Below, in pieces: positions 1-8,000 of a DNA stretch of 17,049 nucleotides. Positions within the stretch are counted from its first letter, which is position 1, and each line of letters opens with the position of its first letter. Source of the DNA: Bacillota bacterium (lineage in GTDB: Bacteria; Bacillota; Clostridia; Tissierellales; Peptoniphilaceae); assembly GCA_023393715.1 (NCBI GenBank), contig JAEXCD010000080.1, forward strand, positions 1-17,049, in the 5' to 3' direction. The position numbers and the translations under genes were made by a program. Under the pieces are notes generated by a model. It was not told where the DNA came from. It saw only the letters and a list, made by a program, of their open reading frames with translations, and did not search any database.

Positions 1-20
1 GTGCTGCGTGGAGCGGCCAT

Positions 21-60
21 GCTTCTCCGCGCTTGTGGTGCGCGGAGCGGCTTCTTTCCT
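21..60 (+). terminator. Probable intrinsic terminator of the upstream gene (tsf expected)
   Basis: Arm 21-32 pairs with arm 40-51. There are 8 contiguous GC-rich pairs (CTCCGCGC 25-32 with GCGCGGAG 40-47), then one mismatch and three outer pairs, with a 7-base loop. A pyrimidine-rich tail with interrupted T runs (52-60) follows. The position before the pyrH promoter fits the end of an upstream rpsB-tsf transcript, but no recognisable tsf coding end is visible in bases 1-80. The imperfect U-tract makes efficiency uncertain. Confidence 0.5.
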
Positions 61-80
61 GCGGATCCCTGTTCTGTCGA

Positions 81-109
81 TTGAAAGGAAATGTAGATCA
101 TGGTAAACT
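81..109 (+). promoter_or_regulatory. Sigma-A type promoter for pyrH operon
   Basis: TTGAAA (81-86, 5 of 6 matches to the -35 consensus) is separated by 17 bases from TAAACT (104-109, 4 of 6 matches to the -10). A TG at 101-102 forms an extended -10. Transcription would start near 116, giving a leader of about 30 bases before pyrH. It lies just downstream of the terminator-like hairpin, as expected for a fresh start of transcription. Confidence 0.55.
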
Positions 110-147
110 TAATCTGACTCAGGAGACGTTTCAAAAAGGGGGAACGG

Positions 148-867
148 ATGTTCGAATTTAAAAGAGTAATCCTCAAATTGAGCGGTGAAGCAATGGCCGG
201 AGACCGCGGCGTTGGCTTGGATGATGAGACGATTGATCGCATTTGTCGTTCGATTAAGGACGTACATGACCGGGGAATCGAGATGGCGATTGTCGTCGGC
301 GGCGGCAATTTCTGGCGTGGGCGTTCGTCGACCTCGATTGATCGAACCAGCTCCGATTATATGGGGATGCTGGGCACGGTAATCAACGCGCTTCGCCTAC
401 AGGCCTCGTTGGAAAGTCTTGGCATCGAAACCCGCGTGCAGACGGCAATTCAGATGCAGGAGGTCGCGGAGCCGTATATTCGCCGGCGTGCGATCCGTCA
501 CATTCAAAAAGGGCGTATCGTGATTTTTGGCGCAGGCTCGGGACTGCCCTATTTCAGCACGGATACGACGGCAGCGCTTCGCGCTTGTGAGATCAATGCC
601 GAATGTATCCTTCTCGGGAAAAAGGGGACAGATGCAATCTATGACTGCGATCCGAACAAATGCGCGGATGCGAAGAAGTTTACCGAGCTGAGCTATCGCG
701 AAATTCTGAATCGGGGGCTTGGCGTTTTGGATTCGACAGCGACGTCGCTGTGTATGGATAATAATATTCCGTTGATTGTGTTTGGTATCGATGATCCGCA
801 AAATATGGTTCGCGTTGTCGATGGCGAAGCGATCGGGACAAAAGTGAAGGGAGACGAAAATGTTTAA
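148..867 (+). CDS. pyrH: UMP kinase
   Basis: Phosphorylates UMP to UDP with ATP in pyrimidine nucleotide synthesis; bacterial UMP kinases are cytosolic hexamers of the amino acid kinase fold. At 239 residues it is the usual family length. Visible motifs are the N-terminal KLSGE strand-loop (residues 10-14), the glycine-rich GGGN loop (51-54), the DYMGML helix, and the GAGSGLPYFSTDTTAA nucleotide-site segment (127-142). The conserved DSTATSLCMDN stretch lies near the C-terminus. The ATG is preceded by a strong AAGGGGG ribosome site (136-142). It is first gene after the promoter at 81-109, and its last 8 bases overlap frr, so the two are translationally coupled. This pyrH-frr pair is standard in Bacillota. 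Confidence 0.97.
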   Translation: MFEFKRVILKLSGEAMAGDRGVGLDDETIDRICRSIKDVHDRGIEMAIVVGGGNFWRGRSSTSIDRTSSDYMGMLGTVINALRLQASLESLGIETRVQTAIQMQEVAEPYIRRRAIRHIQKGRIVIFGAGSGLPYFSTDTTAALRACEINAECILLGKKGTDAIYDCDPNKCADAKKFTELSYREILNRGLGVLDSTATSLCMDNNIPLIVFGIDDPQNMVRVVDGEAIGTKVKGDENV

Positions 868-1411
868 TGTGAAGGATATGGAAGCGAGAATGACCAAGGC
901 AGTCGATGCGTACAGTGAAGGATTGCAGAGCATCCGGGCGGGGCGAGCGAATCCGAAGCTTCTCGACGGCATCACGTTTCCCTATTACGGCGTTGAGACG
1001 CCGATCAACCAGGCCGCATCCATCAATGTGCCCGAAGCGCGCCTTTTGGTGATTCAGCCGTGGGATGTCTCCAATATTCGCGCCATCGAAAAGGCGCTTC
1101 TTTCGTCCGATCTCGGGATTACTCCGAGCAATGACGGAAAGCTGATTCGCCTGCCGTTTCCTCCGCTGACCGAGGAGCGCAGAAAGGAATTGGTGAAGGA
1201 AGTAAATAAGCGCACGGAAGAGGCGAAGGTTGCGATCCGAAATATTCGCCGCGATGCCATGGATACGGTGAAGAAGCTGGAAAAGTCCGGAGAACTGACG
1301 GAGGACGACCGCTTCTCGACCGAGGAGGACATTCAGAAGGCGACGGATCGCTATATTGAAGATGCAGAAAAGATTGCCGCGCGTAAAAATGCGGAGCTGA
1401 TGGAGATTTAA
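860..1411 (+). CDS. frr: Ribosome recycling factor
   Basis: Acts with EF-G to split the post-termination ribosome into subunits in the cytoplasm. The 183-residue length is typical. Visible family features are the N-terminal helix followed by the SIRAGRANPKLLD segment, the PINQAASINVPEARLLVIQPWD core of domain II, and the PFPPLTEERRKELVKEV motif leading into the long C-terminal helices of domain I (KKTEE-like and DDRFSTEEDIQKATDRYI segments). The start ATG lies inside the end of pyrH (8-base overlap). The gene ends 14 bases before uppS. Nothing unusual is seen; the alignment from memory to known RRFs is continuous. Confidence 0.97.
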   Translation: MFNVKDMEARMTKAVDAYSEGLQSIRAGRANPKLLDGITFPYYGVETPINQAASINVPEARLLVIQPWDVSNIRAIEKALLSSDLGITPSNDGKLIRLPFPPLTEERRKELVKEVNKRTEEAKVAIRNIRRDAMDTVKKLEKSGELTEDDRFSTEEDIQKATDRYIEDAEKIAARKNAELMEI

Positions 1412-1425
1412 GAAGGGACGGTGCC

Positions 1426-2142
1426 ATGGAAGCATTCGACAACCAAATAACAGAGCGCATTCCCCGGCACCTTGGAATTATTTTGGATGGCAATGGCCGC
1501 TGGGCGCAGCAGCGAGGCGAAAAGCGCATGCAGGGTCATATCGCAGGCTCCGAAAACGTAATCTCCATTACGCGGGCGTGCAGCGACCTCGGAGTCGAGG
1601 CGTTGAGTCTGTATGCCTTTTCGACCGAGAACTGGAAACGTCCGGTTGAGGAGGTCGGTGCGCTGATGAAGCTTTTGGTGCGCTTTATTCAAACGTATCT
1701 CGATGAGCTCAACAGCAACCGCGTTCGGCTCCGAACGATGGGGGATTTGTCGAGGCTGCCGCTGCCCTCGAGAACGGCCATCGACTATGCGAAAAAAAAG
1801 ACGGAGCACAATACGGGCATGATCCTGAATATCGGGTTGAATTACGGCGGACGTGACGAGATTTGTCGCGCCGCGGAACGGCTGTTTGCCGAACGCGGGG
1901 GGAACGATCGGTGTTCGGAAGAGGAGCTGAGCCGCCATATGGATACTGCGGATTTGCCGCCGCTCGATCTCATCATTCGAACGGGAGGAGAAAAGAGACT
2001 GTCTAATTTTATGATCTGGCAGGCTGCGTACGCAGAGCTCTATTTTTCTGACGTGCTGTGGCCGGATTTTTCAAAACGGCATCTTGAGGAGGCCTTTCTC
2101 GAATATGCGAAGCGCGATCGACGATTCGGAGGCGTAAAATGA
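1426..2142 (+). CDS. uppS: Isoprenyl transferase (undecaprenyl diphosphate synthase)
   Basis: A cis-prenyltransferase that condenses IPP onto farnesyl-PP to make the C55 lipid carrier for peptidoglycan and other envelope polymers. Its 238 residues are family-typical. Visible motifs are LDGNGRWA with the catalytic Asp at 21 (most homologues read MDGNGRW), GHIAGSENV, SLYAFSTENWKRP, NIGLNYGGRDEI and the C-terminal RTGGEKRLSNF (185-195) with AYAELYFSDVLWPDF. The RBS is AGAAGGGA just after frr. The stop overlaps the cdsA start (ATGA). It works with ispG (IPP/DMAPP supply) in the same cluster. Assigned as the long-chain enzyme from context; product chain length cannot be read from sequence. Confidence 0.95.
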   Translation: MEAFDNQITERIPRHLGIILDGNGRWAQQRGEKRMQGHIAGSENVISITRACSDLGVEALSLYAFSTENWKRPVEEVGALMKLLVRFIQTYLDELNSNRVRLRTMGDLSRLPLPSRTAIDYAKKKTEHNTGMILNIGLNYGGRDEICRAAERLFAERGGNDRCSEEELSRHMDTADLPPLDLIIRTGGEKRLSNFMIWQAAYAELYFSDVLWPDFSKRHLEEAFLEYAKRDRRFGGVK

Positions 2143-2924
2143 AAAATTTCATATCGCGTTTCTTTACCGGGCTTGTCCTGCTCGTTGTAATTTTGGCGAT
2201 TATCTTCGGGTCGCGTGAGGGGCTTTTTGTGATGAATGCCGTGGTGTCATCGATTGCCGTCACGGAGCTGCTGACCGCGTTCCAAAAGGCGAAATATCGC
2301 CCGGATCTGCCGTCTGCACTGGTCGCGAATTTGCTGCTGCAGTGGTGCGCCTATCAATACTCCTTTGAGGGAATGTTTTTAGTCTCGGTGGTAATGCTGA
2401 TGGTCTGTCTCCTGCGCATCACCTTTGACCGCGAAATCAGCCTTATGGACGGCATTTCATCCCTGTTTGCTTTTTTTTACATCAGCGGATTGCTTTCGTT
2501 CCTGCTGCTGTACCCCGATGCCTATCAGGAATATGTCCTTTTGGTGTTCGCCGCTGCGTGGGGCACGGATACCTTTGCCTATGTCGGCGGGATGCTTCTG
2601 GGGCATCATCCGCTGTGTCCGACGATCAGCCCCAAGAAAACGGTGGAGGGCTCGATCTCGGGCATGATCGGCGCGCTTGCCGTCGCCGCAGGATTTCGCT
2701 GCTTCTTCTTTTCGGAGCTTCAGATCGTGCACGTCCTTCTGGCGGTATTTATCGGTTCGGTTGCATCGCAGGCGGGTGATTTGTGCGCCTCGCGCTTTAA
2801 GCGGGAAGTGGGTATAAAGGATTACGGAAATCTGCTTTCCGGGCACGGAGGGATTTTGGATCGCTTTGATTCCGTGCTCTTTGCGGCGCCGACGGTTTGG
2901 GCGCTGCTGAAATTATTCGGTTGA
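2139..2924 (+). CDS. cdsA: Phosphatidate cytidylyltransferase (CDP-diglyceride synthase)
   Basis: Makes CDP-diacylglycerol from phosphatidate and CTP, the branch point of phospholipid synthesis, in the cytoplasmic membrane. The 261-residue protein is highly hydrophobic, with several membrane segments starting at residues 8-24. The conserved WGTDTFAYVGG and SPKKTVEGSISG segments are present. The C-terminal family signature spans residues 218-244, with K221-R222, K227-D228, H236-G-G and D241-R-F-D. Its ATG overlaps the uppS stop (ATGA) with a GGAGG site at 2128-2132 inside uppS. In related genomes dxr normally follows; here a terminator-like hairpin and then rseP follow. Confidence 0.96.
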   Translation: MKNFISRFFTGLVLLVVILAIIFGSREGLFVMNAVVSSIAVTELLTAFQKAKYRPDLPSALVANLLLQWCAYQYSFEGMFLVSVVMLMVCLLRITFDREISLMDGISSLFAFFYISGLLSFLLLYPDAYQEYVLLVFAAAWGTDTFAYVGGMLLGHHPLCPTISPKKTVEGSISGMIGALAVAAGFRCFFFSELQIVHVLLAVFIGSVASQAGDLCASRFKREVGIKDYGNLLSGHGGILDRFDSVLFAAPTVWALLKLFG

Positions 2925-2931
2925 CGACGAC

Positions 2932-2964
2932 AGTCACTTGCCGGATTCCGGTGAGTGACTTTTT
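2932..2964 (+). terminator. Strong intrinsic-terminator-like hairpin between cdsA and rseP
   Basis: Arm 2932-2944 (AGTCACTTGCCGG) pairs over 13 positions with 2948-2960 (CCGGTGAGTGACT). Two of the pairs are G-U, the loop is three bases (ATT), and T5 follows (2960-2964). Only 20 bases separate it from the rseP ATG, and they hold the RBS but no promoter I can recognise. It should end most pyrH-cdsA transcripts, or attenuate expression of rseP-ispG-polC. Confidence 0.75.
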
Positions 2965-2984
2965 CGATAGAAAGGAAGGTGTGA

Positions 2985-3992
2985 ATGGATTTTTTGTCAA
3001 TTCTCGTCGCACTTGTTGTGTTTTTGGTTGTAGTGTTGTTCCATGAGGGCGGTCATTTTCTCGCGGCAAAGGCGGTTGGCATTCGCGTCAATGAATTTGC
3101 TGTCGGCATGGGGCCTGCAATTTTGCGCTCGCAGCGCGGAGAAACCCAGTATTCTCTTCGTTTGCTGCCCATTGGCGGGTACTGTGCGATGGAGGGGGAG
3201 GACGACGCTTCGGACGATCCGCGCAGCTACGATTCCGCGAAACCGTGGCAGCGCTTTATTACGATTTTAGCGGGGCCTATGATGAATCTGGTCATCGCGG
3301 TTCTGTTTTTCTCCATCTTTAACGGAATGCTCGGACGGGGTACGACGACGGTCGACACGGTCGTACCAGAGTCCGGCTTTGCGGAGGCCGGCCTGCAGCC
3401 GGGCGATACGATCCAGATGCTCGACGGACAGAACGTGGACTCTCTGCAGGAAATCCGCGCGCACCTCGCAAAAAGCGAAGGATCGCCGATTGAGGTAATC
3501 TATACGCGAGACGGCGTGAAACAGACGCCGGTTCGGATCGCGCCGGTGCAGCAGGAGGGGAGATGGGTGTTCGGCTTTACGGCAAAGACCCAATCGAACG
3601 TGCTGTGGGCGATTGAGGACGGCGTTGCCATGACGGGACACCTCTTTGGCGAGCTGTTTGATGTATTTGCCCGGCTGCTCACCGGGCGATTGTCGCTGCA
3701 AGCGGTGTCCGGGCCCGTAGGCGTCGTCAGTGCGATCGGACAGGCGACAAAGCAGGGATTCAGCAGCGTTCTCTTCTTTAGTGCGTATATTTCGCTCAAT
3801 TTGGCCTTTTTCAATCTCCTGCCCATTCCGGCGCTCGACGGATCAAAGCTGCTCTTCATCATTATTGAAAAGCTGCGCGGCAAAGCGATGAAAAAGGAGC
3901 TCGAGACGCGCATTACAACGATCGGTTTTCTGTTTTTAATGGGCTTGATCTTACTGGTATCGGTTAAAGACGTCATCGGCCTTTTTCGCTGA
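2985..3992 (+). CDS. rseP: Site-2 family intramembrane zinc metalloprotease RseP/RasP
   Basis: A membrane protease that performs the second cut in regulated intramembrane proteolysis (anti-sigma factors, signal-peptide remnants). The 335-residue length is usual for Firmicutes. The first membrane segment carries the zinc motif HEGGH (H20, E21, H24). A single PDZ domain occupies roughly residues 115-190, with the PGDTIQMLDG groove segment. The third metal ligand is D285 in the PALDG motif near the C-terminus, followed by the last membrane helix. The family usually reads LDGGR; here it reads LDGSK. A good RBS, AAGGAAGG (2972-2979), supports the start. It is preceded by a terminator-like hairpin rather than by dxr, and followed after 9 bases by ispG. 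Confidence 0.95.
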   Translation: MDFLSILVALVVFLVVVLFHEGGHFLAAKAVGIRVNEFAVGMGPAILRSQRGETQYSLRLLPIGGYCAMEGEDDASDDPRSYDSAKPWQRFITILAGPMMNLVIAVLFFSIFNGMLGRGTTTVDTVVPESGFAEAGLQPGDTIQMLDGQNVDSLQEIRAHLAKSEGSPIEVIYTRDGVKQTPVRIAPVQQEGRWVFGFTAKTQSNVLWAIEDGVAMTGHLFGELFDVFARLLTGRLSLQAVSGPVGVVSAIGQATKQGFSSVLFFSAYISLNLAFFNLLPIPALDGSKLLFIIIEKLRGKAMKKELETRITTIGFLFLMGLILLVSVKDVIGLFR

Positions 3993-4001
3993 GGAGGAGC
4001 T

Positions 4002-5066
4002 ATGTCGAGGGTACAAACAAAACAAATTCAGGTGGGCTCCGTTGCCGTCGGCGGCGACGCCCCAATTTCCGTACAGTCGATGACGAATACGGATACAAAG
4101 GATATTGAGGCGACGGTCCGTCAGATTCTGGCCTTTGAGGAGGCCGGCTGTCACATTTCCCGCTCAGCGGTAAATTGTCTCGAAGACGCGCAGGCGATTC
4201 CGCACATCAGGGAACGCACGCACATTCCGTTTATTGCGGATATTCAGTTTGACTATCGCCTCGCTCTACTGGCCGTCGAATACGGCTGCGACTGTCTTCG
4301 CATCAATCCGGGCAATATCGGCGGCGAGGACCGCCTTCGCGAAGTGGTTGCGGCGTGCAGGAAGAGACACATACCCATTCGCGTCGGCGTGAATTCCGGA
4401 TCCCTTCACCGCTCCATGATTGAAAAATACCACGGAGTGAATGTGGAGTCGCTGGCATACAGCGCACTGGAGGAGGTGCGCCGCATGGAGGAAATGGGCT
4501 TTTACGACATGAAGGTGTCGATCAAATCCAGCGACGTTCGCGTAATGATCGGCGCGTACGAATTGTTTTCCACTCTCTCCTCCTATCCGCTGCATCTGGG
4601 CGTTACGGAAGCAGGGCCGCCATTTCAGGGAACAATTAAATCCTCCGTCGGAATCGGCGCGCTTCTCGCAAGGGGAATCGGCGATACCATCCGCGTTTCG
4701 ATTACCGGAGATCCGGTTCAGGAGGTGCGCATCGGACGTGAGATCTTAAAAAGCCTCGGTCTCTTACGGGAGGGCATCGATTTGGTTTCGTGTCCGACGT
4801 GTGCGCGAACCAAGATTGACCTGGTTTCCATCGTCGAAGAGGCCGAACGCCGTTTGAAGGATCGGAAGCTCAATATCAAGGTCGCGATTATGGGCTGCCC
4901 GGTCAACGGACCGGGAGAGGCGCGGGAAGCGGATTATGGCATTGCCGGAAGCAACGGGACGGGGGTACTCTTCCGAAAGGGCGTGGTGATTCGCCAGCTC
5001 CCGGAGGAGCAGCTTTTGGATGCGCTGATGGAAGAAATCGGAAAGGCGGAGCGGAATGGACGTTGA
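4002..5066 (+). CDS. ispG: 4-hydroxy-3-methylbut-2-en-1-yl diphosphate synthase (MEP pathway)
   Basis: Converts MEcPP to HMBPP in the non-mevalonate isoprenoid pathway, using a [4Fe-4S] cluster. The 354-residue, two-domain bacterial form is present. The TIM barrel begins with the SVQSMTNTDT motif and includes RINPGNIG and HLGVTEAG. The cluster domain carries C264, C267, C299 and E306 (CPTC and GCPVNGPGEA), matching the known three-Cys-one-Glu ligation. Some barrel motifs are unusual: ADIQFDYR has Gln82 where homologues I recall have His (ADIHFDYR), and residues 50-57 read CHISRSAV instead of the common C(D/E)IVRVAV, although Arg54 is kept. An RBS GAGGAGG (3991-3997) sits across the rseP stop. 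The 3' end overlaps polC by 11 bases. Confidence 0.95.
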   Translation: MSRVQTKQIQVGSVAVGGDAPISVQSMTNTDTKDIEATVRQILAFEEAGCHISRSAVNCLEDAQAIPHIRERTHIPFIADIQFDYRLALLAVEYGCDCLRINPGNIGGEDRLREVVAACRKRHIPIRVGVNSGSLHRSMIEKYHGVNVESLAYSALEEVRRMEEMGFYDMKVSIKSSDVRVMIGAYELFSTLSSYPLHLGVTEAGPPFQGTIKSSVGIGALLARGIGDTIRVSITGDPVQEVRIGREILKSLGLLREGIDLVSCPTCARTKIDLVSIVEEAERRLKDRKLNIKVAIMGCPVNGPGEAREADYGIAGSNGTGVLFRKGVVIRQLPEEQLLDALMEEIGKAERNGR

Positions 5067-8000
5067 TGTCCTGGAGATGGTGCTCAAGGAGTACGAAGCA
5101 AAAATTACAAAAATCGTCTATTTCCCGAAGGCGCCGCAGCTTCGCGTTTTTTTGGAGCTTAACCGACCGCTGAGCGAATGGGATCGGGATAAAGTGGAGC
5201 GCGCGTGGCAGGATCGCTTTGGAATTCCTTCGGTTGCAATGCCGACGGTGGCTGCAAAGCCGCTGTTCAATGGGGAGGCGCTGTTTGAGAAACTGAAGGC
5301 GCAAATACCGCTGGCATCGACGCTGACGCCGGAGGATTTTACAGAGAGTGGGCAAACTTTGACCGTCTCCGTGCGCAATGAGGCGCTGGCCTGCGTACTC
5401 GAGCAATCGGAGGTGTGGCGCGATGCCGTTGCGCAGTGGCGGGAGCAAGGCCGCACGCTCGCGCTCAAACGGGCAGAACGGACCGAAGCGCTCCGCCCCG
5501 CCGACTTTCACGAGGCTCCGATCGTCGTGAAGCGTCCTCAGGTGAAGGAAAAAAGTGTGAAAAGTCCGGCTGCGGTGATTTCGGGCGACGGATTTTCCTT
5601 CGGGCGATTTACAAGAAAAGCAGATGATCAGCCGCTCACGCCGCTGGCACAGATATCGATGGATATGGGGCTGTGCCGAATCCGCGGCGAGCTGCATGCC
5701 GTAAATTATCGGAAGACCAAAAGCGACAAGATTCTTTTTCAATGCGATCTCACCGATGAGGAAGGCGGTGCGGTTCTGTGCAAGATGTTTTTGCCGGGGA
5801 AGGACGAAGAGGCGATACAGGAGCACCTTCGCGACGGGGTAAGCATTATTGCTCAGGGGCGCCTGCAATTCGACACGTACGCAAAGGCCAATGTCTTCAC
5901 GTTCACCGCACTCGCAGAGGCGAAAAAGAAAGACGAGACCGATTCGGCGGAGGAAAAACGAATTGAATTAGCCGTGCACACACAGATGACGGCGATGGAG
6001 GGACTCATCAATCCGAAGGCGCTGGCCAAGCAGCTCAAGGCGTGGGGACACAGCGCTGTCGCCATTACGGATAAGGGCTCCGTGCAGGCCTATCCCTTGG
6101 CCTTCGATGCATTTCACGGGACGGGAATTCGCCTGATTTTGGGCTACCACGCCAAAATGCTCTCTGAGGAGCACAAGATTCTGACGAACCTGTACCGAAA
6201 GGATCCCGCTGATTTTCACAACGCTTATACGGTTTTTGATATCGAAACGACGGGCTTTTCGCGTTTCAATGACCGCATTATCGAGATTGGCGCGGTACGC
6301 TATGAAAATGGCGTACCGACGGATATTTATGACGAATTTGTCAATCCGGGGCGTCTGCTTCCGGAAAAGATCACGGAATTGACCGGAATCACGGATTCGA
6401 TGGTTTCTCCTGCGGATCCCATCGACAAGGTGCTGCCGCGCTTTTTGGAGTTTGCCAGGGACAGTATCCTGGTCGCACATAATGCGGACTTTGATATCGG
6501 ATTCATCGTCGAAAATGCCCATCGCCTGGAGCTGGACTTCGAGCCGATTTATCTCGATACGTTGGGTTTGGCGCGTGCGCTGCATCCCGAATACAAAAAC
6601 CACAAGCTGGATACGTTGACGAAAAAACTCAATGTGGCGCTGATCAACCACCATCGCGCCTCGGACGACGCAAAGGCGACGGGTGAGGTATTCCTGAAAC
6701 TGATGGCGGAGTGGGAAAAACGCGGCGAAAAGCTGTCGGAGATCAATAATACGGCCTCCGAGTTCCCGCTGAGCCGCCATGAAAGCGCGGAGCTGCTGCT
6801 CTATTGTCAAAAGCAGTCTGCGCTGAAGGGGTTTTACGATCTCATCTCTCAGGCGAACATGCGCTACTATTTCCGGTCGGCCGGCCTTCCCGAAAAGCTG
6901 TTGCGTCAAAACCGCGAGGGGCTCGTCGTAGCAACGGGCTTTGTCGGATCGAAATTATTTGAAGCGGTGTCGCGGAGGTGGCCAAAAGCGCGGCTTTTGG
7001 AGTTGCTCGACGAGGCGGACTGCGTAATGGTCGAGCCGAGCTGCTTCTGGGAAAAAGCAGAGCGGGATGAATTGGTCGCGGATGAGGATCACTACCGCAG
7101 CATCGTCGAATCGATTCTTCGCCTCGGTGAGGAGCGGGGCAAGCCCTGCATGGCCATCGGATCACCCTACTATCTGAAAAGCGGAGAGCGCATCGCGCGA
7201 AATATTTTAGTAAATTACCAGCGCAAGGTGGAGATGGAGCGCGTGCCGCGCTATCGTTTCCTCAATACAAAGGAAATGCTGGCCCAATTTGCGTGGCTGG
7301 GAACGAGGCGAGCCGAGGAGCTGGTCATTTATGAGCCGCGTCGCTTTGCGGAGCGAATGGAGGACGTTCGTCCCATTCCCGACGGAACGTTTACGCCGCA
7401 GCTGCCCGGTGCTGAGGAAGAGCTTCGGGAAATGACGATGGCGCGGGCGACCGCGATCTATGGCGACCCGCTTCCGGAGCTGGTTCATGCGCGCCTGGAA
7501 CGCGAATTGACGTCGATTATCACCCATGGCTATGCCTCTCTGTACGTCATCGCGCAGAAGCTGGTGGCGAAATCCAATGAAGACGGATATCTGGTCGGCT
7601 CCCGAGGCTCCGTCGGGTCGTCCTTTGCGGCGACCATGGCGGGCATTACCGAGGTCAATCCTCTGGTGCCGCACTATATTTGCCGGCATTGTCGTCACAG
7701 CGAGTTTATTGAAGACGGGTCGGTCGGATCGGGCTTCGACCTTCCGGCCAAAAAATGTCCGATCTGCGGAGCGGAAATGGAACGCAACGGGCACGATATC
7801 CCCTTTGAGGTATTCCTGGGCTTCCATGGAGATAAGGAGCCGGATATCGATTTGAATTTTGCGGGCGAATACATGTCGGTCATCCATAAATATACGGAAA
7901 CCCTGTTCGGAGCGGGAAAGGTATTTCGCGCGGGGACGATCGGCGGCATACAGGAGAAGACGGCGTACGGTCTGATTCGAAAATACCTCGAGCAGGAGTT

